From Deltaproteobacteria bacterium (GTDB lineage: Bacteria; Desulfobacterota; UBA8473): a DNA stretch of 22,551 nucleotides. The DNA lies in assembly GCA_030623035.1 (NCBI GenBank), contig JAUXFK010000011.1, positions 1 through 22,551 of the forward strand. The letters are read 5' to 3'. The notes below the pieces were generated by a model that was given only the letters and a program-made list of their open reading frames with translations, ran no database searches and was not told the origin of the DNA. Position 1 is the first letter of the stretch, and each line of letters starts with the position of its first letter. The position numbers and the translations under genes were made by a program. Of this stretch, positions 7,618 through 14,558 are shown one piece after another.

Positions 7618-8152
7618 TCACTTTATGTACTTTATCTCTTTAGCTTTGGTTATCATTGTCTTCTTATTTACTACAATAGATGAGGCGAGGGCTCAAAAGC
7701 TCTTTGTTCCTTCGATATTAATTGTTGGTCAAAGCAAGGATGTCAATGAGTCTGAAAAGATAGCCCAAGAGGTCGGCGCAAAGGCAAAAGAAGCTATAGA
7801 AAAATACATCTATGATCCCAAGGGGAAGCGAGACCCATTCAAACAATTTGTCGATTCAGGGGCGAAGGATAAAAAGAAACTCGTTCCCCTTCAGAAATAT
7901 GAGGTCAGTCAGTTGAAACTTACAGGGATTATATGGGGGGCGAATATTAATAAGGCTATGGTTGAGGATCCCATAGGTAAAGGATATGTAATAAAGAGGG
8001 GGACACGCATCGGCAAAAATGATGGAAAGGTTAAAAAAATAACAAAAGATAGAGTAATAATAACAGAAAAGTATCGTGACTACCTTGGTAAAATTAAAAG
8101 CAGGGAGGTTTCTCTAAAACTCTATCATAGTGAAAAAGGAGAAACACAATGA
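7592..8152 (+). CDS. pilP: PilP, periplasmic pilus protein linking PilNO to the secretin
   Basis: 186 residues. After a positively charged start there is one hydrophobic segment (about 12-28) ending in DEARAQ, which reads as a signal peptide or anchor. PilP is often a lipoprotein, but no lipobox cysteine is seen here. The diagnostic PilP motif YDPKGKRDPF begins near residue 73. The beta-rich domain follows (QLKLTGIIWG..NKAMVEDPIGKGYVIKRGTRIG), which contacts the N0 domain of PilQ. The ATG lies inside the end of pilO (26-bp overlap) and the stop shares four bases with pilQ. Confidence 0.92.
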   Translation: MRQKRKRNNHFMYFISLALVIIVFLFTTIDEARAQKLFVPSILIVGQSKDVNESEKIAQEVGAKAKEAIEKYIYDPKGKRDPFKQFVDSGAKDKKKLVPLQKYEVSQLKLTGIIWGANINKAMVEDPIGKGYVIKRGTRIGKNDGKVKKITKDRVIITEKYRDYLGKIKSREVSLKLYHSEKGETQ

Positions 8153-10278
8153 AACACACAAAGCACAATAATCAATTAAAGGGGTTTATATTTTTCCCTC
8201 TGTTGGTATGTGTATTTTTATTTTTTGCATGTTCTGCCAAAAGCATTCAGGTAAAATCTGAGGCTTCAAACAATGATAAAGAAGTGATCAATCAAATTCA
8301 AAAGGTAGATATTTCGGAAGATGATGAGAAGACTACAATTACTATCGTTGGGTCTGCACCTATTACTTATACGGTGTTTAGACCCGATGCGCAAGCGAAG
8401 ATAGTTGTTGATATTCACAGTGCTGATCTGCAGAGTTTAAAAGGTACAATTTTGGTCAATAATGGAACCATAAACAACATAACCTGCACCCAGTTTGATA
8501 ATGAAGCCGGGAAGGTTGGCAGGGTAGAAGTTTTTCTTGATCAGATCGTAGACTATGAACTGGTTAAGCTTGCAGATAAGCTCGAAATCTATGTGATGAA
8601 ATGCGTTGAACCGGAAGCCGTTGCGGTTTATGAGGATCAGGAAAAAGAGATTGGAATCGTCGAAGATATAGATTTCAAGCAAACAATGGGCAAATCGCGG
8701 ATAATCGTATCTACGACTTCTAGAGCCGGTTATGATCTTTTAAGGGTGTCCGAGGACACATTGGTTTTGGAATTGGCTGGAATGGAGATCCCTCAAAGGC
8801 TTCAGAAGAGCATGGAGGTTGAGGAGATAGATAGTGCAATAAAACGCATCAAACCATACCAGAGTGTAATCTCTGGAACAAAGGCGGTAAAGATCGATAT
8901 AGAATTGAAAGCGATGGTTCCCTATCATATCTTTCAAGAGAAAAACACAATATATCTCGACATTGATCAACCAAAGGTAATAACCGAAAGATTACCTGCC
9001 ATACAGAAAACAAAGATTGAAAAAGTTGCAAAAGAAGAGGTTCAGATTAAGAAAGAAGAGAAAAAGGGCGTCTCTTATAAGATAGAAACTGAAGGGGGAG
9101 CTTTAGAAAAAAAATACACCGGCAAGAAGATATCTTTGGATTTTAAGGATGGGGATATAATGAATCTCTTTCGTTTGATAGCTGATATAAGCAACTTGAA
9201 TCTAATTGCCGCGGAAGATGTTAAAGGAAAATTAACGATTCGAATGGTTGACGTTCCCTGGGATCAAGCCCTGGATGTTATCTTAGAAACAAAAAACCTG
9301 GAGATGGCAAGAGAAGGAAACATTATGAGAATCGCTCCTGCCGGGAAGCTTAGAAAGCAAGAAGAGACAGAAAAGTTAGTAACCAGGATTATCCCCATAA
9401 ACTATGCAACTGCTGGCGAAATTATGAAACAAATAAAGTTAACTGGACGAGGGAAAGCCTCTGCAGATAATAGGACAAACTCTATAATCATTTATGACGT
9501 TAAAAGCTCTATAAGAGAAGCAATAGATATAATAAAGACGTTGGACACCCCAACTCCGCAGGTTTTGATCGAGGCCAGGATAGTACAGACCAACCCTACA
9601 TTTACAAGCGAGATTGGGATTCAATGGGGTGGTGGATATACAAATGTTGCCGGAGGGAGTGACTATTGGTTTCAAGGAGAAGCGGGAGACAACTTTGCTA
9701 TAAATCTGCCTTCCTCTATAATACATGGAGGCCTGGGGTTTGGTTTTGTAAATAGTTCAGCAATGTTAGATATAAGGCTGACAGCCATGGAGAAGGACGA
9801 GAAAGTAAAGATTATATCAAGGCCAAGGATCGTTACATTGGATAATAAAACTGCAAGGATAGAGCAGGGAGTTGAATTACCTTACCTTAAAATGAGTGAT
9901 GACGCTACAACCGTAAGTACAGAATTCAAAAAAGCGACCCTATTGTTGGAGGTTACTCCTCACATTACACCGGATGGGAGTATTATTATGCGGGTCCTGG
10001 CCAGGAAGGATCAAAAATCCTCTCAAACAGGATATGCTGGCGAACCGGGTATAGATACCAGGAGCGCAGAGACCGAGATTCTCATAAAAGACGGAGAGAC
10101 GACCGTAATCGGGGGAATCTATGAAAATATTCAGACGAAGACAACCTCCGGCATTCCGTTCTTTTCAGATATTCCTGTAATTGGATGGCTATTCAAGAAT
10201 AGACTCAAAAGAGATGAAACAACCGAACTTTTGATATTTCTTACCCCCACTATAGTTAAACAGAAACCCGTCGTTTAA
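8149..10278 (+). CDS. pilQ: PilQ, outer-membrane secretin of the type IV pilus
   Basis: 709 residues. The signal sequence ends in LFFAC, so Cys28 could be a lipidation site. Two AMIN-like peptidoglycan-binding regions follow (about 50-150 and 170-275), then a charged linker (about 280-320), the STN/N0 domain (about 325-400, SLDFKDGDIMNLFRLIAD and MVDVPWDQALDVIL), an N1/NolW domain (about 410-475) and the secretin barrel (about 480-705). The barrel has SRPRIVTLDNKTARIEQG, the VTPHITPDGSI strand and the family end signature IPFFSDIPVIGWLFK. It forms the gated outer-membrane pore through which the pilus passes. The gene starts on the ATGA shared with pilP. No pilA, pilB, pilC or pilT lies in the window, so the motor and pilin are encoded elsewhere. 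Confidence 0.95.
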   Translation: MKHTKHNNQLKGFIFFPLLVCVFLFFACSAKSIQVKSEASNNDKEVINQIQKVDISEDDEKTTITIVGSAPITYTVFRPDAQAKIVVDIHSADLQSLKGTILVNNGTINNITCTQFDNEAGKVGRVEVFLDQIVDYELVKLADKLEIYVMKCVEPEAVAVYEDQEKEIGIVEDIDFKQTMGKSRIIVSTTSRAGYDLLRVSEDTLVLELAGMEIPQRLQKSMEVEEIDSAIKRIKPYQSVISGTKAVKIDIELKAMVPYHIFQEKNTIYLDIDQPKVITERLPAIQKTKIEKVAKEEVQIKKEEKKGVSYKIETEGGALEKKYTGKKISLDFKDGDIMNLFRLIADISNLNLIAAEDVKGKLTIRMVDVPWDQALDVILETKNLEMAREGNIMRIAPAGKLRKQEETEKLVTRIIPINYATAGEIMKQIKLTGRGKASADNRTNSIIIYDVKSSIREAIDIIKTLDTPTPQVLIEARIVQTNPTFTSEIGIQWGGGYTNVAGGSDYWFQGEAGDNFAINLPSSIIHGGLGFGFVNSSAMLDIRLTAMEKDEKVKIISRPRIVTLDNKTARIEQGVELPYLKMSDDATTVSTEFKKATLLLEVTPHITPDGSIIMRVLARKDQKSSQTGYAGEPGIDTRSAETEILIKDGETTVIGGIYENIQTKTTSGIPFFSDIPVIGWLFKNRLKRDETTELLIFLTPTIVKQKPVV

Positions 10279-10335
10279 GAAAGCCTGGGAATTATCATGT
10301 CTTAAGGATTGATATTACCTATTCGAGCAGATACC

Positions 10336-11562
10336 ATGATAAAATATCTTACAGCAGGCGAATCCCATGGAAGCGCAATCTCGGCCATTATAGAAGGCAT
10401 ACCGGCAGGTTTGAGTATTGAAGAGGACGATATAAACCTGGATCTTGCCCGTAGACAGGTAGGCTACGGTCGAGGACAGCGGATGAAGATCGAGAGGGAC
10501 CGGGTTCAAATAACCTCCGGAGTCCGATGGGGCAAGACCATCGGGTCTCCAATACACATGTTGATATATAATAAAGAGTGGGAAAAATGGAAGGAAGAGA
10601 TGTCCCCCTTTCCTATATATGAGGGTAAGGGGAAACGCGTCACCCGACCTCGCCCCGGACATGCTGACCTTGCAGGTGCGATAAAGTATAATCACAGGGA
10701 TATTCGAAATATACTTGAACGAGCCAGTGCAAGGGAAACTGCTTGTAGAGTTGCTGTAGGCAGTCTGACAAAGTGTTTTCTCAGGGGATTTGGCATTATG
10801 ATAACAGTACATGTAATAGAAATTGGAGGGATAAAGGCGAATATTAATGATTTAATGCCTGAGCAGGTATACAAAAGAGCGGAGTCATCTGAGCTGCGGT
10901 GTGCTGATGGTGATGCCGAAAGAGAGATGAAAATAAAGATAGATGATGCAAAAGCCAATGGGGACTCTTTAGGAGGTACATTTGAGGTAATCGTCACAGG
11001 AGTTCCTATTGGATTGGGAACGTATACCCAATGGGACAAAAAGCTAGACGGAAGGATAGCTCATGCCTTGATGAGCATACAGGCAATCAAGGGGGTTGAG
11101 ATCGGTTTGGGCTTCGGGTATGTCAAGAGAACGGGTTCTCAGGTTCATGATGAGATATTCTATAGACCTCGAATAAAAGACGATAATGAGCCAAAAGGGC
11201 AAAATTCAAATACAGAAGTTCAACGATTGCGATCCGAATGGGGGTTTTTTAGAAACACAAATAATGCGGGTGGCATTGAAGGAGGAATCTCTAATGGAGA
11301 ACCTATAATTGCCCGAGCTGCCATGAAACCCATACCTACATTATCCAAACCTTTACAATCAGTGGACATAGATACCAAAGAGAGTTTTGAGGCAAGTGTA
11401 GAGAGGTCTGATACCTGTGCGGTTGCAGCTGCAGGTATTATCGGCGAGGCAGTTGTGGCCATTGAAATTGCAAATGCTTTTTTAGAGAAGTTTGGAGGAG
11501 ATTCTATAGAAGAGACAAAGAGGAATTATGAAGGATATCTCAGACATGTTGAGAATTTTTAG
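10336..11562 (+). CDS. aroC: Chorismate synthase
   Basis: Converts 5-enolpyruvylshikimate-3-phosphate to chorismate with reduced FMN, the last common step to aromatic amino acids. Family signatures in order: TAGESHG near the start, ARRQVGYGRGQRM, RPRPGHADLAGAIKY, ERASARETACRVAVG, NNAGGIEGGISNGEPI, KPIPTLSKPLQSVDI and RSDTCAVAAAG. The ATG at 10336 is preferred to a TTG at 10309 because the family starts within a few residues of the TAGESHG strand. That gives 408 residues, slightly longer than usual, with some extra residues (RPRIKDDNEPKGQNSNTEV) before the NNAGG motif. It follows pilQ by 57 bp on the same strand, an association of shikimate genes with pilMNOPQ that is common in Proteobacteria. 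Confidence 0.95.
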   Translation: MIKYLTAGESHGSAISAIIEGIPAGLSIEEDDINLDLARRQVGYGRGQRMKIERDRVQITSGVRWGKTIGSPIHMLIYNKEWEKWKEEMSPFPIYEGKGKRVTRPRPGHADLAGAIKYNHRDIRNILERASARETACRVAVGSLTKCFLRGFGIMITVHVIEIGGIKANINDLMPEQVYKRAESSELRCADGDAEREMKIKIDDAKANGDSLGGTFEVIVTGVPIGLGTYTQWDKKLDGRIAHALMSIQAIKGVEIGLGFGYVKRTGSQVHDEIFYRPRIKDDNEPKGQNSNTEVQRLRSEWGFFRNTNNAGGIEGGISNGEPIIARAAMKPIPTLSKPLQSVDIDTKESFEASVERSDTCAVAAAGIIGEAVVAIEIANAFLEKFGGDSIEETKRNYEGYLRHVENF

Positions 11563-11887
11563 ATCTTGTGGGTAGGTTAAGAAAGTATTGGATTGCAAGC
11601 CGTTTTTTTATTAAGTTTTTTAAAAAACATGCCGATATAAATATTGTAAATATTGGTTTAATAATTATTTTTGATACAAATCCATGAATGAAAGCAACTT
11701 GACAATAAGTGATTTTTTATTAATAAAATTTATCTTGATTCCAGAAAGGTTCGTTATTTGCATCGCTATTCGGTAGTTGAAAAGAAGGCGCGTAATTGTT
11801 TAGCCATCTTAAGGAGCTAACGATATTTTATGATTTGGCTAAACAGTTACGAAAGCGCTTCTAATTTTTTTAATTAAGAGGTTTTTT
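11563..11887. other. AT-rich intergenic region between aroC and the M23 gene
   Basis: No gene is seen. TTTTTTAAAAAA (about 11617-11628) is a short palindrome without a good GC stem, so no clear aroC terminator is called. TTGACA at 11699-11704 followed by TAAAAT at 11724-11729 would make a promoter with a long 19-bp spacer. An imperfect palindrome occupies 11784-11862 and is listed separately. AGAGG just before position 11882 is the ribosome-binding site of the next gene. Confidence 0.5.
11784..11862. repeat. Imperfect palindrome with GTAACTGTTTAGCC-type ends
   Basis: The left arm GAAGGCGCGTAATTGTTTAGCC (11784-11804) pairs with the right arm GGCTAAACAGTTACGAAAGCGCTTC (11838-11862) across a loop of about 30 bases; the right arm carries a few extra bases. 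The right arm is followed by TAATTTTTTT, so it may also act as a weak terminator. Its end motif (reverse complement CGTAACTGTTTAGCC) reappears at both ends of the larger palindrome at 13570-13716, suggesting one dispersed repeat family. Confidence 0.6.
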
Positions 11888-12796
11888 GTGTTTAAAAACT
11901 TTTATACTATACTATTATTTCCTTCAAAGACAACGAAAGTCAAGAAGTTTAGATTATCCCAATTTACGATAAAAATTATATTTTTCTCTACAGTAACGGC
12001 GATGATCGGATTAGGACTTATGGTCTTTGACTATGTAAATATCAAGTTTGAAAGCTTTGAGTTTGCAAGACTGAAGGTGGAAGCCCAACGTCAAAAAACA
12101 CATATTCAATCATTTGTGGATAAAATAGGATCATTAGAATCTCAGTTGGCCAGACTGAAGCAGTTTGATACAAAACTCAGGATTATTGCCAACTTAGAAA
12201 AACCTAAAGATGCGGATCAGACATTGGGCCTTGGGGGATCCCTCGATGGAGATAAAAGATCCCTTATTATATTCAATGAAAAACAGGATAGATTAATTAA
12301 GCGTATGCATACTGATTTGGAACAGTTAAAAGTAGAGGCATCCCTTCAAGAGCATAGTTTACAAGAATTACATGAATTTTTACAAGACCAAAAATCTCTG
12401 TTGGCTTCAACCCCTTCTATATGGCCAACCAGAGGATGGGTGACTTCCGGTTTTGGATATAGAAGATCGCCTTTTACAGGGCTTAGAGAGTTTCATAAAG
12501 GGCTTGACATTGCGACCCGCCTGAATACCCCTGTTATTGCTCCAGCAGATGGAATTGTAACATTTGTAGGAAGGGAAGGCGGATATGGGAAACTTATCGT
12601 TATAAATCATGGTTATGGTATTGTTACTCGCTATGCCCACCTCTCAAAAACGTTCAAAAAGAGGGGGCAAAGGGTGAAGAGGGGGGAGCAAGTCGCCGGA
12701 GTGGGTAATACTGGAAGGAGTACTGGAACGCATCTTCACTATGAGATTAGAGTTGGCGGAGTACCGGTAAACCCCAGGAATTACCTCCTGAATTAG
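11888..12796 (+). CDS. Membrane-anchored M23 (LytM) peptidase
   Basis: 302 residues. A basic cytoplasmic start is followed by one transmembrane helix (about 28-47), periplasmic coiled-coil segments (about 58-105 and 130-168) and a C-terminal LytM/peptidase M23 domain (about 178-300). The zinc ligands are visible: His203 and Asp207 in EFHKGLDIA, then His282 and His284 in THLHYEIR. The GYGKLIVINHGYG and YAHLS motifs are present too. An intact set of ligands suggests an active endopeptidase cutting peptidoglycan cross-links, of the MepM/NlpD type; a regulatory role is possible. The start is GTG at 11888, six bases after GAGG. It faces the convergent tRNA-modification gene downstream (39 bp between stops). 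Confidence 0.9.
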   Translation: MFKNFYTILLFPSKTTKVKKFRLSQFTIKIIFFSTVTAMIGLGLMVFDYVNIKFESFEFARLKVEAQRQKTHIQSFVDKIGSLESQLARLKQFDTKLRIIANLEKPKDADQTLGLGGSLDGDKRSLIIFNEKQDRLIKRMHTDLEQLKVEASLQEHSLQELHEFLQDQKSLLASTPSIWPTRGWVTSGFGYRRSPFTGLREFHKGLDIATRLNTPVIAPADGIVTFVGREGGYGKLIVINHGYGIVTRYAHLSKTFKKRGQRVKRGEQVAGVGNTGRSTGTHLHYEIRVGGVPVNPRNYLLN

Positions 12797-12835
12797 TTTG
12801 CGAAATGTATATTACTAAATATGACTAAACGCACA

Positions 12836-13465
12836 TTAAAGGTATTCTTTTAGTTCTTCAAAGCGTAATATGCCTTCTCTGATAATTATAACGGGGTTGA
12901 GGGTACCATCTACAATTGTTGAGCCTGATATACCTTTGGTTTCCCCATCATCAATAATCAGATCAACATTGTATCCTAAGGCTTCATAGACTTCAAGTGC
13001 GGTTTTACACCCCTTATGTCCAGATATATTTGCGCTGGTAGCTGTTATTGGGATTCCTGTTTGTTTAACCAATTGCTGTGCAATAATGTTGCGTGATATT
13101 CTGATGCCTATCTTGCCGGTATTGCCTGTAAGCAGCAAGGGAAGATTTGAAGATGCATTAAAAATAATCGTCAATACACCAGGCCAGAAATTTTCTATCA
13201 GGCGTTTCGCTTTTTCAGGCACACTGGTTACATATTTATATAAAGATTCTTTTCTATCGATTAAAATTGGCAAGGGTTTTTTGTCGGTTCTGCCTTTAAT
13301 TTGAAAGACCTTAGAAATAGACTTTTCGCAAAGGGCATTAGCTCCCAGACCATAAAGGGTCTCTGTGGGAAAGGCAACAACGCCGCCTCTTTTTATTAAA
13401 AGGGAGGCTTCTTTGATTATCGACGGGTCCGGTGCTAAGGGATCAACTTTAATTATTTTTACCAT
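12836..13465 (-). CDS. L-threonylcarbamoyladenylate synthase (TsaC/Sua5/YciO family)
   Basis: 209 residues on the minus strand. The family makes threonylcarbamoyl-AMP from threonine, bicarbonate and ATP, the first step of t6A37 modification of ANN-decoding tRNAs. Signatures: GGVVAFPTETLYGLGANA (27-44), IKGRTDKKPLPILI (56-69), FWPGVLTIIF and TSANISGHKG. The short length means the single-domain TsaC/YciO type without the C-terminal Sua5 domain. The KGRTDKKPLP motif fits a true TsaC, but YciO paralogs look similar, so I leave the symbol open. The ATG at 13465-13463 has no strong Shine-Dalgarno. It is convergent with the M23 gene. Confidence 0.9.
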   Translation of the reverse strand: MVKIIKVDPLAPDPSIIKEASLLIKRGGVVAFPTETLYGLGANALCEKSISKVFQIKGRTDKKPLPILIDRKESLYKYVTSVPEKAKRLIENFWPGVLTIIFNASSNLPLLLTGNTGKIGIRISRNIIAQQLVKQTGIPITATSANISGHKGCKTALEVYEALGYNVDLIIDDGETKGISGSTIVDGTLNPVIIIREGILRFEELKEYL

Positions 13466-13513
13466 TTTTTATAACCGGGTTAGGGCAATCCTGTTATCGA
13501 TTGTGATTTGCCA

Positions 13514-13541
13514 ATATTAAGTATCATGTATTCAATATCAA
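13514..13541 (-). promoter_or_regulatory. Possible sigma-70 promoter for the threonylcarbamoyl-AMP synthase gene
   Basis: On the minus strand, TTGATA (13541-13536) is followed after 16 bp by TAATAT (13519-13514), about 50 bases before the ATG at 13465. The hexamers match five and four consensus positions. In such AT-rich DNA this is only suggestive. Confidence 0.35.
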
Positions 13542-13569
13542 AATAATCTTTATCTATCAATGAAAAAAT

Positions 13570-13716
13570 GTAACTATTCAGCCACAGATTCACACAGATG
13601 AACGCAGACAGGTTTAAATTTGAATTTTGGCAGGAAACCAGGGTTCAAAAGGTTTGTATATGATAATAAAAAAAATATCAGTGATGATCAGCGTAGATCG
13701 GCGGCTGAGTAGTTAC
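13570..13716. repeat. 147-bp imperfect palindromic intergenic element
   Basis: The left arm (13570-13609) begins GTAACTATTCAGCCACAG; the reverse complement of the right arm (13677-13716) begins GTAACTACTCAGCCGCCG. Over 40 bases the two agree at roughly 28 positions, including the regularly spaced ACAGAT/CTGAT-type units. The middle (about 13610-13676) is AT-rich with no coding potential. The left arm reads like the CAGATTCACACAGATGAACGCAGA repeats I recall as widespread between genes in many bacteria; that recollection is unverified. It is either a non-autonomous mobile element or a large structured-RNA-forming repeat. Confidence 0.65.
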
Positions 13717-13754
13717 GAAAATACAAATTAAATAAGAAAGGAAAACGAGATTAA

Positions 13755-14213
13755 AAGGGAATATTTACGATATGTTATCGGATTTATAATGAGATTGTAG
13801 GTGGAATTGACAGCGACACTATTTCTATAGTCATCGGCGGGACTGCAGGGTCGATTGTGATAGGGCGAGGTACCTTGGTTGAGTCAAACGATTTCGATAC
13901 CGCATATATCTTGCCAATGTCTGTACTTGTTTCAGATTCAAATGGTAATCACGTTTCAGGCACTACAGTCTCGTTGAGCGTCTGGCTTGCATTATACCAT
14001 ACAGGGTATTGGGTTGAGATAGCAAAAGATGAATGCATACCATGGATCACAGGGACATACGAAAATGAAGATATAAACAACGTTTTATTCCTTGATTCCG
14101 CGCATTTTAAAAACCCCCCTTTTTTAAGGGGGGTTTTTTTGCAATCCAACTTCAACATCAATAATACCCAACAAATTCAGGTTTCCTGGCTGGGGCGACC
14201 AATTGATAGTTGA
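13755..14213 (+). pseudogene. Remnant of a secreted Ig-like-domain protein
   Basis: The frame is open from just after a TAA at 13752 to the TGA at 14213. It reads IYNEIVGGIDSDTISIVIGG, then GTLVESNDFDTAYILPMSVL, SDSNGNHVSGTTVSLSVWLA and TGTYENEDINN. The PMSVLVSDSNGNxVSGTTVSLSV pattern is that of bacterial Ig-like group 1 (invasin/Big_1) domains of large secreted or surface proteins. There is no ATG and no signal peptide; the only start codon in reach is GTG at 13857, in mid-domain with no Shine-Dalgarno. The second half is interrupted by a C6/G6 hairpin, after which the reading is not domain-like. I read it as a gene fragment with both ends lost. Expression as a 118-residue protein is unlikely. 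Confidence 0.6.
14109..14140 (+). terminator. Strong Rho-independent terminator-like hairpin
   Basis: AAAAACCCCCC (14109-14119), loop TTTTTTAA and GGGGGGTTTTT (14128-14138) form a perfect 11-bp stem, with the T run extended to seven bases (14134-14140). It would terminate plus-strand transcription and, with a T5 run, probably also minus-strand transcription. It lies inside the Ig-like remnant's frame, 70 bases before the promoter of the next operon, which it would insulate. Confidence 0.8.
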
Positions 14214-14238
14214 CAAATCCGACTTGCTGTATTACACT
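14210..14238 (+). promoter_or_regulatory. Sigma-70-type promoter for the ilv-psd-pss-leu operon
   Basis: A perfect TTGACA at 14210-14215, a 17-bp spacer and TACACT at 14233-14238 (four of six matches). Transcription would begin near 14245, about 54 bases before the ATG of the first gene. It stands directly behind a terminator hairpin and ahead of a long same-strand gene run, which supports the call. I see no leader peptide with repeated Ile, Leu or Val codons, nor a T-box-like structure. Confidence 0.65.
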
Positions 14239-14298
14239 TTTTTTGTTTTTAACACCTTCGAAGTATTTTAAGGAAACATCTAATTGTGGAGTTGTTTG

Positions 14299-14517
14299 AT
14301 GGAGGAAAGAGATGAAAAGCTTATAGAAAGATTGGTAGGAAGAGATGAAGAGTTAAAGAGATTTATAAATGAGCATAAGAAGCTTGAGAGAAAATTAGAA
14401 GAGTTTAATAAAAGGTCGTATCTTACCCCTGAGGAGGAGATAGAGAGAAAAAGAATCAAGAAGTTAAAACTCTCAGGAAGGGACAAGATAGAAAAGATAC
14501 TTTCAAAGTACAGGTAA
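14299..14517 (+). CDS. Small DUF465 (YdcH-like) protein
   Basis: 72 residues, almost entirely charged helix: MEERDEKLIERLVGRDEELK at the start, then an EHKKLERKLEEFNK coiled-coil segment, and the family-typical end RKRIKKLKLSGRDKIEKIL. Length and the LKxxKLxxxDxI signature fit DUF465/YdcH, a family of small cytoplasmic helical-hairpin proteins without an established biochemical role. The ATG at 14299 follows GGAG (14288-14291) at a good distance; a TTG at 14284 in the same frame is less likely. It is the first gene behind the predicted promoter, and ilvB follows 41 bases after its stop, so it is probably co-transcribed with the branched-chain operon. Confidence 0.82.
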   Translation: MEERDEKLIERLVGRDEELKRFINEHKKLERKLEEFNKRSYLTPEEEIERKRIKKLKLSGRDKIEKILSKYR

Positions 14518-14558
14518 ATTAATAGCGTTTTTATGTTTTATGGTAAAGAGAGAGGATT

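Noticed and set aside
4933..10278. A novel pilus or secretion system
   Set aside because: All five proteins carry standard PilM, N, O, P and Q features in the usual order; nothing new is inserted among them.
10315..10812. 165-codon minus-strand frame opposite the start of aroC
   Set aside because: The plus strand is unambiguous chorismate synthase here; the reverse reading is irregular and cysteine-rich without a motif.
13570..13716. CRISPR repeat or tRNA-like structure in the palindromic element
   Set aside because: There are two inverted arms, not regularly spaced direct repeats, and no cloverleaf or CCA end.
14239..14298. Attenuator, T-box or leader peptide controlling the ilv-leu operon
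   Set aside because: The leader is only about 54 bases, without a run of branched-chain codons or a stem that competes with a terminator.
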